In this document: positions 27,325-35,552 of the stretch, piece after piece
Layout: every line of letters begins with the position of its first letter
How positions within the stretch are numbered: the first letter of the stretch is position 1
Source: Methylobacterium isbiliense
Lineage (GTDB): Bacteria; Pseudomonadota; Alphaproteobacteria; Rhizobiales; Beijerinckiaceae
DNA length: 64,000 bases
Assembly: GCF_022179325.1 (NCBI RefSeq)
Contig: NZ_BPQQ01000023.1
Coordinates: forward strand, 1 to 64,000
Direction of reading: 5' to 3'
Notes under the pieces: generated by a model
What the model saw: only the letters and a program-made list of their open reading frames with translations
Told to the model about the DNA's origin: nothing
Databases searched by the model: none
Made by a program: the position numbers and the translations under genes

Positions 27325-28431
27325 ATGGCGAACGGTTCCGTGACCTTCTGGATCATCATCGGCGCCGTCTGCGCGGGCTTCGGCGCCCTGCACGGGTTCC
27401 TGTTCCAGGACGGGCCGTCGGTCATCGGCATGATCTATGGCGGCTGCATCGGCGTTCTCGCGATCGCGTATGAACGCGGCGTCTGCTTCGCCGGCTACCG
27501 CGAGCGGCTGCGACGCTTGCCGACCCTGGCCTACTTCGCCGCCGCCGAGACCAGCCTGCTGGTCGTGATCCTCGCCGCAAAACTCGTGACCGGCGCGGTG
27601 ATGTGGACGCTCGGCGTCAGCGAGAAGACCCTGACGGAGGCCGTGACGCCCAAATGGTCCTCCATCCCGTACGCGATGGTGGTGTCGGCGCTGATCATCG
27701 CCGCCCTGCGCGTCCGCGACCTGATCGGCGGTGAGACCTTCATCAACCTCGTTCTCGGGCGCTACCACCGCCCGGTCAGCGAGGAGCGGGTGTTCCTGTT
27801 CCTCGATCTCGTCGGCTCGACCGCCTATGCGGAGAGGCACGGCGACCTGGCCGCGCAGGACCTGCTGAAAGCGGTCTTCGCGGCGATCGCCGAGCCGGTT
27901 CGCCGGCATCGCGGGCAGGTGGACGATTACGTCGGCGACCAAGTGATCATCTCCTGGCCGCTCGCGCGAGGTGTCGAGCAGGCCCGCTGCGTCGCCTGCG
28001 TCTTCGCCATCCGCCAGACGCTCATCCGCGACCGCAGGGCGTGGATCGCGCGCTTCGGCCTCGTGCCGGAGGTGCGCGCCGCCCTGCACGGCGGCAGCGT
28101 GGTCACGGCGGAAGTCGGCGTCGACCGGCATAAGATCGCGTATTTCGGCGACGTCATTAACGCCACGGCCCGACTGGAAGGCCTGTGCCGTGAGGCTGGG
28201 CGGTCCGTGCTGATCTCGGATGCGGTGCTGTCTCGCCTGCCCGCCCTGCCCGAGGGCATCGAGGCCGAAGCGCTCGGGCCGCAACGCCTGCGGGGCCGCA
28301 GCGGAATCATGACGGTTCACGCCCTCGCCGAGAGCCGCAGACTGCAGGCGGTCGGCGAGGCCGGCGGCCGCGCGGGAGCCGATCTCGACGACGGGCTGGC
28401 GATGCCGGGCTTGGCGGCGCGCGCCGGTTAA
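27325..28431 (+). CDS. membrane-bound class III adenylate cyclase
   Basis: A 368-residue protein with four predicted membrane spans (about 8-27, 33-50, 68-94, 114-130) and a cytoplasmic class III cyclase domain at about 153-345. Both metal-binding aspartates are present (Asp161 in FLFLDLVGSTAYAE, Asp205 in VDDYVGDQVIISW). The transition-state pair Asn279/Arg283 lies in YFGDVINATARLEG, so the enzyme should be active, making cAMP from ATP. The ATG at 27325 has AGGAAG close upstream; a GTG at 27298 would add nine residues. Many such membrane cyclases of Hyphomicrobiales have unknown inputs, and no cAMP receptor gene is nearby. Confidence 0.9.
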   Translation: MANGSVTFWIIIGAVCAGFGALHGFLFQDGPSVIGMIYGGCIGVLAIAYERGVCFAGYRERLRRLPTLAYFAAAETSLLVVILAAKLVTGAVMWTLGVSEKTLTEAVTPKWSSIPYAMVVSALIIAALRVRDLIGGETFINLVLGRYHRPVSEERVFLFLDLVGSTAYAERHGDLAAQDLLKAVFAAIAEPVRRHRGQVDDYVGDQVIISWPLARGVEQARCVACVFAIRQTLIRDRRAWIARFGLVPEVRAALHGGSVVTAEVGVDRHKIAYFGDVINATARLEGLCREAGRSVLISDAVLSRLPALPEGIEAEALGPQRLRGRSGIMTVHALAESRRLQAVGEAGGRAGADLDDGLAMPGLAARAG

Positions 28432-28694
28432 CGGCGGCAGGCCCGCGCCGCCCGCACCCGCTTGCGCCACAATCCCGACGCTTACCTCGCTGCACTCGGG
28501 CAGCAGACAAGACAGCAAACTTTTACTGTCCTGGTCTTTTGCGCGATGCAGACGGCCTTGTTCCGCCGTCCCGGTTTGATTTATCCCCGCCGGCCGCGCG
28601 GCGGATGGACGATGTGGATGGCCTGTGCTTCACCCGACACTGGTCACGGTTCCTGGGCCGCGCGCCTTGACCCTTGAACAGAGGCCTGCAACAC
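28432..28694. other. intergenic promoter region for the riboswitch transcript
   Basis: Between the cyclase stop and the riboswitch there are about 260 bases with no convincing gene. It should contain the promoter for the cobalamin-controlled operon. The stretch ACAGCAAACTTTTACTGTCC (around 28512-28531) is locally AT-rich and carries an ACAG/CTGT inverted repeat. I could not fix a -35/-10 pair with confidence. Confidence 0.4.
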
Positions 28695-28870
28695 AAGCTG
28701 TGACGGTTCCCCTCGGGGATCAAAAGGGAACGCGGTGAGGGCTTGAGGCCCGAGGCCGCGGCTGCCCCCGCAACTGTAAGCGGCGAGCCCTCCACCACCG
28801 ATGTCACTGGGTGCCTCACCCGGGAAGACGGTGGCGGGCCCTGACCCGTGAGCCAGGAGACCTGCCGTCA
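28695..28870 (+). promoter_or_regulatory. cobalamin riboswitch
   Basis: An adenosylcobalamin-type riboswitch. Conserved elements occur in order: GGTTCCC (28705-28711) pairing with GGGAACGCGGTGAGG (28726-28740), then the core GCTGCCCCCGCAACTGTAAG (28761-28780). CACTGGG and CCGGGAAG follow, and finally the B12 box GAGCCAGGAGACCTGCC (28849-28865). Binding of cobalamin is expected to lower expression of the downstream TonB receptor and PepSY-TM genes. The following 28893-28945 sequence can form a 10-bp helix and may be part of the expression platform. Confidence 0.95.
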
Positions 28871-28892
28871 GCCGTGGTCACACGCGAAACGC

Positions 28893-28945
28893 GTCGGGCG
28901 GGGTGTCCTGACGGGTGTCGAAGCGGGCCATTGCGCCCGCCCGAC
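28893..28945 (+). promoter_or_regulatory. inverted repeat in the riboswitch expression platform
   Basis: GTCGGGCGGG (28893-28902) and CCCGCCCGAC (28936-28945) are perfectly complementary over 10 bp across a 33-base loop, between the aptamer and the receptor start at 28990. It has no T-run. It could be a rho-assisted terminator, or a switch helix alternating with pairing around the aptamer 3' end. Confidence 0.5.
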
Positions 28946-28989
28946 CTTGCTCGCGGTGACGTGCCACTGCCGTTGCCCGAGACTCATCC

Positions 28990-31209
28990 GTGTTCTCGCT
29001 CTCCCCCCAGATTGTTGACCCATTCCGCTCAGGCGTGACGGCCGCGCTGCTCCTGTCGACCGCCGCGGCGATGCTCGTGCCCCTGCGTGCACAGGCCCAG
29101 GAGCAGGCAGCCGCATCCGGCGGGAGCGTGATGGCCCTCGACCAGATCACCGTCGCGGGCCGGGGGTCGGGCGTGAACCTGCTGGCGCCCACCCCCTACA
29201 CGGCCGCGCCGACCGGGCTCAATCTCGCCACCCCGAACCGCAGCGGCAGCCGCCTCGACCTCTCGTCGCTCGAAACACCGGCCAGCATCGAGATCATCTC
29301 CGGGCAGAAGATCCGCGAGCGCGGGCAGGAGACGGTCCAGGAGGCCATCACCCAGAACGCCACCGGCATCACCACGCTCGGTGCACCCGGCAACGGCTTT
29401 GGCTCCTACACCTCCCGCGGCTTTGCCGGCGTCAACTCGGTGATGCAACTCTACGACGGCACCCGGCTCTATGTCGGGGCCGGCACCATCACCTATCCGT
29501 TCGACACCTGGAACGTCGATCGCATCGAGGTGCTGCGCGGTCCGGCCTCCGTGCTCTACGGTGACGGTGCCATCGGCGGCATCATCAACGTGGTGCCCAA
29601 GAAGCCGACCCTCGTGCCAGTCAATGCGGCCCGCGCCGCGCTGGGCTCGGACGGCATCAAGCGCCTCGCCTTCGACTCGGGCGGTCCGATCGGCGAAAGC
29701 CTGTTCTACCGCCTCAACGTGAGCGGCAACCAAGCCGACGGCTGGCTGCGGCAGAACGGCGGGTTCTCGAACCTCGCGATCTCCGGCGCGCTGCTGTTTC
29801 AGGCCACGCCCGACCTCGCCTTCACACTGTCGCACGATTACGGCTACCAGGAGCCGCTGCGCTACTTCGGCACGCCGCTGATCGGCGGGCGCATCGATCC
29901 GGGCACCCGGTTCAACAACTATACCGTCGACGACAGCCGGATCATCTTCAGGGACAACTGGACCCAGCTCAAGACCGAGTGGACCCCCAGCGCGGACGTC
30001 ACCCTCCGCAACACCGCCTATCGTCTCACCTCGAACCGCCGCTGGCGCAACGCCGAGACCTATGCCTTCGTGCCGGCAACCGGCCTGATCCGGCGCTCCG
30101 ACTACGTCGAGATCTTCCACGACCAGGAGCAGATCGGCAATCGCCTCGATGCGACGGTCCAGGGCAGCCTATTCGGGTTCAGGGACGAGTTCGTGGTTGG
30201 CTTCGACGTCAACCATATCGACTTCCTGCACACCAACAATTCGCCTTACGGCGGCGTCAGCACCGTCGATCCCTACGTCTTCTTGCCCGGCAACTTCCTG
30301 CGGGTGAACGGAACCAGCCCCGGCTACGCCACGACCTCCGACCAGTACTCGCTGTTCGCGGAGGACCGGCTGATCGTCACGGATCAGCTCTCGCTCATCG
30401 CGGGCGTGCGCTACGATGCGCCGACCGTCCGCCGGGAGGATCTGCGCAATCCGGCCAACAGCTTCACCAAGGACTTCAGCGCGGTCAGCTACCGCTTCGG
30501 GGCCGTCTTCAACCCGACGCCAGACACGTCGCTCTACGCGAGCTACGCCACGGCGGTCGATCCGGTGAACTCGCTGATCACGCTGTCGCTGGCGCAGAAG
30601 GACTTCGAACTCTCGACCGGCGAGCAGGTCGAGGTCGGCTACAAGCAGGTGTTCTGGGGCGGCCGGGGTGAGTTCACGCTCGCCGGCTACCGGATCCGGA
30701 AGGACAACCTGCTCACCGTCGATCCGCAGCGCCCGACCGTGGCGATCCAGGTCGGCAGCCAGTCCTCGCACGGGGTCGAGGCCTTCGTCTCGCTCGGTCT
30801 GTGGGAGGACTGGCGCATCGAGGGCAACCTCGCCCTGCTGCACGCGCAGTACGACGACTTCCAGCAGGCCGTCGGCGGCGTCGCCGTCAACTTCGCGGGC
30901 AAGCAGCCGATCAACGTGCCGGAGCGCGTGGCCAATCTCTGGCTGTCCTGGGCCTTCGCACCGCGCTGGGAGGCCCGAGTCGGCGTGCAGTTCGTCGGTG
31001 AGACCTACAGCGACTTCGCCAACACCGTGCGGCGTCCGTCCTACGAGGTGGTGAACGCGAGCCTCGACTACCGCGTCACCGAGACCTCGCGCTTCAGCGT
31101 CCGGGTCTACAACCTGCTCGACAGGGTCTACCCGGTGACGGGCGGGTCCACCTACTGGCTGCTGGGCCGCCCTCGCTCGGTCGAGGTGGCCTACACCACC
31201 GCGTTCTGA
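28990..31209 (+). CDS. TonB-dependent outer-membrane receptor under cobalamin riboswitch control
   Basis: A 739-residue TonB-dependent receptor. The signal peptide is about 1-37 (VPLRAQAQ), with a TonB-box-like LDQITVAGR at about 50-58. The plug domain (about 75-210) contains PASIEIISGQKIRERGQET and IEVLRGPASVLYGDGAIGG. A 22-strand barrel follows, ending in the terminal VEVAYTTAF. Length and plug sequence resemble ferric-siderophore receptors (FhuA/FoxA class) rather than BtuB, which is about 600 residues. Regulation by a cobalamin riboswitch nonetheless points to corrinoid, cobalt-chelate or another B12-linked substrate. The start is GTG at 28990. The PepSY-TM gene follows after six bases. 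Confidence 0.93.
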   Translation: MFSLSPQIVDPFRSGVTAALLLSTAAAMLVPLRAQAQEQAAASGGSVMALDQITVAGRGSGVNLLAPTPYTAAPTGLNLATPNRSGSRLDLSSLETPASIEIISGQKIRERGQETVQEAITQNATGITTLGAPGNGFGSYTSRGFAGVNSVMQLYDGTRLYVGAGTITYPFDTWNVDRIEVLRGPASVLYGDGAIGGIINVVPKKPTLVPVNAARAALGSDGIKRLAFDSGGPIGESLFYRLNVSGNQADGWLRQNGGFSNLAISGALLFQATPDLAFTLSHDYGYQEPLRYFGTPLIGGRIDPGTRFNNYTVDDSRIIFRDNWTQLKTEWTPSADVTLRNTAYRLTSNRRWRNAETYAFVPATGLIRRSDYVEIFHDQEQIGNRLDATVQGSLFGFRDEFVVGFDVNHIDFLHTNNSPYGGVSTVDPYVFLPGNFLRVNGTSPGYATTSDQYSLFAEDRLIVTDQLSLIAGVRYDAPTVRREDLRNPANSFTKDFSAVSYRFGAVFNPTPDTSLYASYATAVDPVNSLITLSLAQKDFELSTGEQVEVGYKQVFWGGRGEFTLAGYRIRKDNLLTVDPQRPTVAIQVGSQSSHGVEAFVSLGLWEDWRIEGNLALLHAQYDDFQQAVGGVAVNFAGKQPINVPERVANLWLSWAFAPRWEARVGVQFVGETYSDFANTVRRPSYEVVNASLDYRVTETSRFSVRVYNLLDRVYPVTGGSTYWLLGRPRSVEVAYTTAF

Positions 31210-31215
31210 GCCGCG

Positions 31216-32652
31216 ATGCGCCCGCTCGTGAAGCGCCTGAGGCGGTGGCTGTATCTCGGCCACCGCTGGCTCGGGATCGCGACCTGCCTGCTGTTCGTGA
31301 TCTGGTTCGTCTCCGGCGTGGTGATGATGTATGTCGGCTTCCCGAGCCTGACGGAGGCGGAGCGGCGCGCAGCTCTGCCGGGGCTCGCCTGGGAGCGTGT
31401 CACCCTCTCTCCCGAGGCAGCGCTCGGCGCGGCCGGGCAGCACCGCTTTCCGCGAGAGCTGCGCCTCTCGATGCTCGACCGGGAACCGGTCTACCGGATC
31501 GTGGCCTGGAACGGCGGCCAGCACACCATCTCGGCGGCCGATGGCCGGCCGATCGATGGCGTCGACGCGACGACGGCGCTCGCCGTCGCCGCACGGGATC
31601 CCCGGGCGGTGCAGCCCCGGGGTCTCGGCACGATCGAGCGCGACCAATGGTCGGTGACGGCGCGCTACGACCGGCTGCGGCCGTTCCACCTCGTGGCCTT
31701 GGGCGACCGGGACGGGACGCGGCTCTACGTGTCCGCGCGGACGGGCCAGATCGCCCTCGACACCTCCGCGACGGAGCGGTTCTGGAACTGGCTCGGCGCC
31801 ATCCCGCACTGGATCTACCTCACGCCGCTGCGGGCGCAGGCGGCTTTGTGGCGGGACGTGGTGCTCTGGGTCTCCGGGTTCGCCGCTGTCGGGGCGCTCA
31901 CCGGATTGTGGGTCGGGCTGCTGCGGGTGCGGGTGCGCCGGCGCTACGCGTCGGGGTCGATCTCTCCCTACCGCGGCTGGGCCGCATGGCATCATCTCGG
32001 CGGGCTGGTGGGCGGCCTGACGCTCGTGACCTTCATCGCCAGCGGCTGGCTGTCGATGAACCCGAATCAATGGTTCGGCCCGCGCGCGCCCACGCAGGCG
32101 ATGCTGGAGCGCTACGCGGGGGTGGTCGAGCCCCGCTCCGGCCTGGATCTCGATCGCATCCGCGCCGCCGCTTGCGCCGACCCGACCGAGGTGCGCTTCA
32201 GCTGGCTGGCGGGGGAGCCGCGCGCGATCCTCACCTGCCGGGAGGGACCCCCAGTGGTCTGCTGTGCGCCGGACGGGGAGGGGGGCAGGATCGTGGAAGC
32301 GGCACGACGGCTGCTGCCGGAGGCGGCGCTCACCAGGGCGGTGCTGCTGACCGGGGAGGACGCCTACTGGTACTCGCATCACCAGCAGCGCCGCCTTCCG
32401 GTGCTGCGCGTGACGTTCGACGATCCCGACGCGACGTGGTTCCACGTCGATCCCGCCACCGGAGAGATCCTCGGGCGGGTGGATCGCTCCTCACGCGCCT
32501 ACCGGTGGCTGTTCCACGCGCAGCACAGCTTCGACTTCCTGTTTCTGCTACAGCGGCGACCGGCCTGGGACGCGGTGGTCTGGCTCCTGTCGGCCGCCGG
32601 CCTGATCATCTCGGTGTCCGGGGTCGTGATCGGCTGGCGGCGGCTGCGCTGA
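31216..32652 (+). CDS. PepSY-TM inner-membrane protein, probable reductase partner of the receptor
   Basis: A 478-residue inner-membrane protein of the PepSY-associated TM family. The first span (about 14-40, GHRWLGIATCLLFVIWFVSG) is followed by a periplasmic PepSY-containing loop. Spans follow at about 215-240 (VVLWVSGFAAVGALTGLWVG) and 258-282 (HHLGGLVGGLTLVTFIASGW), then a second periplasmic loop and a C-terminal span at 452-472. Histidines at the membrane edges (His16, the HH before GGLVGG, the HHQQ and HAQHSFDF stretches) could bind heme or metal. Relatives such as FoxB, PiuB and FpvG act in periplasmic siderophore-iron reduction or release. Coupling to a B12-riboswitch receptor suggests an analogous step on a cobalt complex; that is inference. 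Confidence 0.88.
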   Translation: MRPLVKRLRRWLYLGHRWLGIATCLLFVIWFVSGVVMMYVGFPSLTEAERRAALPGLAWERVTLSPEAALGAAGQHRFPRELRLSMLDREPVYRIVAWNGGQHTISAADGRPIDGVDATTALAVAARDPRAVQPRGLGTIERDQWSVTARYDRLRPFHLVALGDRDGTRLYVSARTGQIALDTSATERFWNWLGAIPHWIYLTPLRAQAALWRDVVLWVSGFAAVGALTGLWVGLLRVRVRRRYASGSISPYRGWAAWHHLGGLVGGLTLVTFIASGWLSMNPNQWFGPRAPTQAMLERYAGVVEPRSGLDLDRIRAAACADPTEVRFSWLAGEPRAILTCREGPPVVCCAPDGEGGRIVEAARRLLPEAALTRAVLLTGEDAYWYSHHQQRRLPVLRVTFDDPDATWFHVDPATGEILGRVDRSSRAYRWLFHAQHSFDFLFLLQRRPAWDAVVWLLSAAGLIISVSGVVIGWRRLR

Positions 32653-32679
32653 CGCCCGGCCGCGACCAAGGCCGGGAGC

Positions 32680-32708
32680 GGCGTCCGATCGTCACGCGAT
32701 CGGACGCC
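32680..32708. terminator. bidirectional stem-loop between PepSY-TM gene and livF
   Basis: GGCGTCCGATCG (32680-32691) and CGATCGGACGCC (32697-32708) form a perfect 12-bp stem with a five-base loop. It lies in the 66 bases between two convergent genes. No T-run is present on either strand. Confidence 0.55.
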
Positions 32709-32718
32709 GGCGCGCGCA

Positions 32719-33441
32719 TCAGTGGCTGCCGCCGAGATAGGCCGCGCGCACCGCCGGATCGTTGCGCAGCTGGGCGGCCGGGCCCTGGAAGCGGATGCGG
32801 CCGTTCTCCAGCACGTAGGCGTGGTCGGCGACGCCGAGGGCCGCCATGGCGAACTGCTCGACGAGCAGCATCGTCACCGCCTCCTCCTTCAGCCGGCGGA
32901 TGGTGCGGAAGACCTCCTCCACCAGCTTCGGCGCGAGCCCCATCGAGGGTTCGTCGAGGAGCAGGATCTCCGGACGCAGCATCAGCGCACGGCCCATCGC
33001 CAGCATCTGCTGCTCGCCGCCCGAGAGGGTGCCGGCGAGCTGCGCACGCCGCTCCTTGAGGCGCGGGAAGAGTTCGTAGACGCGCTCGCGGTCGGCCGAG
33101 ACGTCGCCCTTGGGGCGCGAGCCGGTGAGCCGCGGGAAGGCGCCGAGCGTCAGGTTGTCCTCGACGGTGAGCGTCGGAAACACCCGGCGCCCCTCGGGCG
33201 AGTGGGCGAGCCCGGTGCGGGCGACCTCGTGGCTGTCGAGACCGGCGATCTCGCGGCCGTTGAGGCGGATCGAGCCGGCCTTCGGCTTGATCATCCCCGA
33301 GAGCGCCCGCATCGTCGTGGTTTTGCCGGCGCCGTTCGAGCCGATCAGGGTGACGACCTGCCCCTTCGGCACCGCGAAGGTGAGGCCGTGCAGCACCTCG
33401 ACCTGGCCGTAGCCGGCGGCCAATCCGGTGACGTCGAGCAT
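32719..33441 (-). CDS. livF: branched-chain amino-acid ABC transporter ATPase LivF
   Basis: A 240-residue ATPase of the LivF type. Walker A is GSNGAGKTT, the signature LSGGEQQMLAMGRAL, Walker B ILLLDEPSMGLAP, and the H-loop position is Gln (VEQF), as is usual in LivF. It energises import of leucine, isoleucine, valine or related amides. The ATG at 33441 follows GGAGTAGCCCG; the upstream longer frame overlaps the previous gene. It is the last gene of livK-livH-livMG-livF, four bases after the fused permease-ATPase. Confidence 0.95.
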   Translation of the reverse strand: MLDVTGLAAGYGQVEVLHGLTFAVPKGQVVTLIGSNGAGKTTTMRALSGMIKPKAGSIRLNGREIAGLDSHEVARTGLAHSPEGRRVFPTLTVEDNLTLGAFPRLTGSRPKGDVSADRERVYELFPRLKERRAQLAGTLSGGEQQMLAMGRALMLRPEILLLDEPSMGLAPKLVEEVFRTIRRLKEEAVTMLLVEQFAMAALGVADHAYVLENGRIRFQGPAAQLRNDPAVRAAYLGGSH

Positions 33442-33445
33442 CGGG

Positions 33446-35500
33446 CTACTCCGCGGCGTCGGCAACCGGGCTGCCGAGATAGGCTTCGATGACCTTGGGG
33501 TCGGCCTGGACCTCGCGGGCGCTGCCCTCCGCGATCTTGTGGCCGAAATCGAGCACGCTGACGCGATCGCACAGCCCCATCACCACGTCCATGTGGTGCT
33601 CGATCAGGATGACGGTGATGCCCGCATCCCGGATCTTGCGGATGATGGTGATGAGCTCCGCGATGTCGGGGGCGGTGAGGCCCGCCGCCGGCTCGTCGAG
33701 GAGCAGGAGCACCGGGTCGAGCGCGAGCGCGCGGCCGATCTCCAGCAGGCGCTGCTTGCCGTAGGGCAGGTTGCGCGCCTCGACCTGCGCGAGGCTGCCG
33801 AGGCCCACGAAGTCGAGGATCGCCATGGCGCGGGCGCGGGCCTCGCGCTCCTCGCGCCGCCGCCGCGGCGTGCCGAGGATCGCGTCGAAGATCGTGCCGT
33901 GGAAGGCGTGGTGGAGCCCGACGAGCACGTTCTCCAGCGCGGTCATCTCCCGGAAGAGCTGCACGTTCTGGAAGGTGCGGGCCACGCCCGAGAGCGCGAT
34001 GTCGGAGGGGGTGAGGCCATCGAGGCGCTTGCCGGAGCCTGCCCCCGCCGCGAGCGTCACGCCGCCGTCGGTGGGTTTGTAGATGCCCGTGAGTACGTTC
34101 ATCATCGTGCTCTTGCCCGAGCCGTTCGGCCCGATCAGGCCGTGGATCGTGCCCGGGCGCACGTCGAGGTTCACGCCCGCCAGCGCCTTGAGGCCGCCGA
34201 ACTGCATCACCGCGCCCTCGACCTTGAGGAGCGGATCGGCGCCCGCGCGCCCGCCCTGCTGGATCAGCGCCTCGCCCGAGGAGGACAGCGCCGTGCCCTC
34301 GCCCGTATGAGCCGGGCGCAGGAAGGGCAGCTTCTCGCGGATGTAACCGACGATGCCCTCCGGCAGGTAGTAGACCACGAACAGGATCATCAGCCCGAAG
34401 ACGGTGAGACGGAAATCCGTCACCGACTGCATGGCCAGCGTCGCCGGGAAGAAGGCGATGCAGAGCAGCGCCGGGATCAGGATGGCGGTGCGGTTCTCCT
34501 GCCGGCGCAGGAAGGCCGCCGCCAGGATCACCAGCGCCACCGCCGCGATGATTCCCGCCATGATGCGCACGAGCGCGATGTCGGCCAGGATGTTCGGCAT
34601 CATCACGATGATGGCCGCCCCGATCAGCGGGCCGGCGCGCGACTTGCGCCCGCCCATCGTGACGGCGAGCAGGAACAGCACCGTGAGTTCGAAGCCGTAG
34701 GAGTTCGGGGCGACGTAGCGCTCCGACCACGCGAACAGCGCACCCGCGAGGCCCGCGAGGGCAGCCGAGACCACGAAGGCGTAGACCTTGTAGCGGTAGA
34801 CGCTGACGCCCATGCAGTCGCAGGCGATGGGCGAGTCGCGCAGCGCCTCGAAGGCGCGCCCGAACGGCGAGCGCACGATCCGGTTCACCACCACGATGGT
34901 GAGCAGCAGGCAGAGGCAGACGAGATAGTAGAATTCGAGCTTGCGCCCCGCCGCGCCCCAGGGGGCCTGCATGCCGAGGAGGGAGAAGTCGATGACCCGG
35001 GCCGGCGGCAGGGTGATGCCGAGCGGGCCGTTCGTCAGCGGCGTCATCTCGTTGATGAAGATCTGGATGATCGTGCCGAAGGCGAGCGTCACCATCGCGA
35101 GGTACGGGCCGCTCACCCGCAGCGCCGGGATGGCGAGGAGCAGGCCGAAGCCCGCCGTGACGCCGATGCCGGCCAGGATGCCCCACCACAGGCCGAGCTT
35201 GAAATGCAGGAACAGCACCGCCGCCGAGTAGGCGCCGACCCCGAACAGGCCCGCATGCCCGAGGCTCACCTGGCCCGTATAGCCGACCACGATGTCGAGG
35301 CCGAGGATCAGGATCGCGTAGATCGCGATCACCATCAGGAGGTGGACGTAGTACTGGCTCGTGACGACGAGGGGGAACGCCGCCAGGAACAGGACCAGGA
35401 GGGCCGCGCCGATCAGGCCGGTGAAGCGACCGAGCCCGGCCGCCGCCGGGGCGGCGGGCGGGACGGTCTCGCGGGCGAGCGCTTGGGCGGACTGCGCCAT
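33446..35500 (-). CDS. livM-livG: fused LivM permease - LivG ATPase
   Basis: A 684-residue polypeptide joining two normally separate transporter subunits. Residues 1-395 are LivM: multiple membrane spans with GYTGQVSLGHAGLFGVGAYS at about 73-92 and RDSPIACDCMGVSVYRYK. Residues 425-680 are LivG: Walker A GPNGSGKST at about 457-465, NLPYGKQRLLEIGRAL as signature, LLLLDEPAAGLTAPD as Walker B and IEHHMDVV as H-loop. About 395-425 is a linker. Between the last conserved LivM helices there is an extra stretch (about 312-360) that adds two hydrophobic segments. The fusion forces one-to-one stoichiometry of permease and ATPase. Confidence 0.93.
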   Translation of the reverse strand: MAQSAQALARETVPPAAPAAAGLGRFTGLIGAALLVLFLAAFPLVVTSQYYVHLLMVIAIYAILILGLDIVVGYTGQVSLGHAGLFGVGAYSAAVLFLHFKLGLWWGILAGIGVTAGFGLLLAIPALRVSGPYLAMVTLAFGTIIQIFINEMTPLTNGPLGITLPPARVIDFSLLGMQAPWGAAGRKLEFYYLVCLCLLLTIVVVNRIVRSPFGRAFEALRDSPIACDCMGVSVYRYKVYAFVVSAALAGLAGALFAWSERYVAPNSYGFELTVLFLLAVTMGGRKSRAGPLIGAAIIVMMPNILADIALVRIMAGIIAAVALVILAAAFLRRQENRTAILIPALLCIAFFPATLAMQSVTDFRLTVFGLMILFVVYYLPEGIVGYIREKLPFLRPAHTGEGTALSSSGEALIQQGGRAGADPLLKVEGAVMQFGGLKALAGVNLDVRPGTIHGLIGPNGSGKSTMMNVLTGIYKPTDGGVTLAAGAGSGKRLDGLTPSDIALSGVARTFQNVQLFREMTALENVLVGLHHAFHGTIFDAILGTPRRRREEREARARAMAILDFVGLGSLAQVEARNLPYGKQRLLEIGRALALDPVLLLLDEPAAGLTAPDIAELITIIRKIRDAGITVILIEHHMDVVMGLCDRVSVLDFGHKIAEGSAREVQADPKVIEAYLGSPVADAAE

Positions 35501-35552
35501 GATGAGGAAACCCTGAGGCAGAGTGGAGCGGGACGAGGGCGCGTGGCCCCCA

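Noticed and set aside
28990-31209. Naming the riboswitch-controlled receptor btuB
   Set aside because: Its length (739 residues) and plug sequence are siderophore-receptor-like; the riboswitch alone does not prove cobalamin is the cargo.
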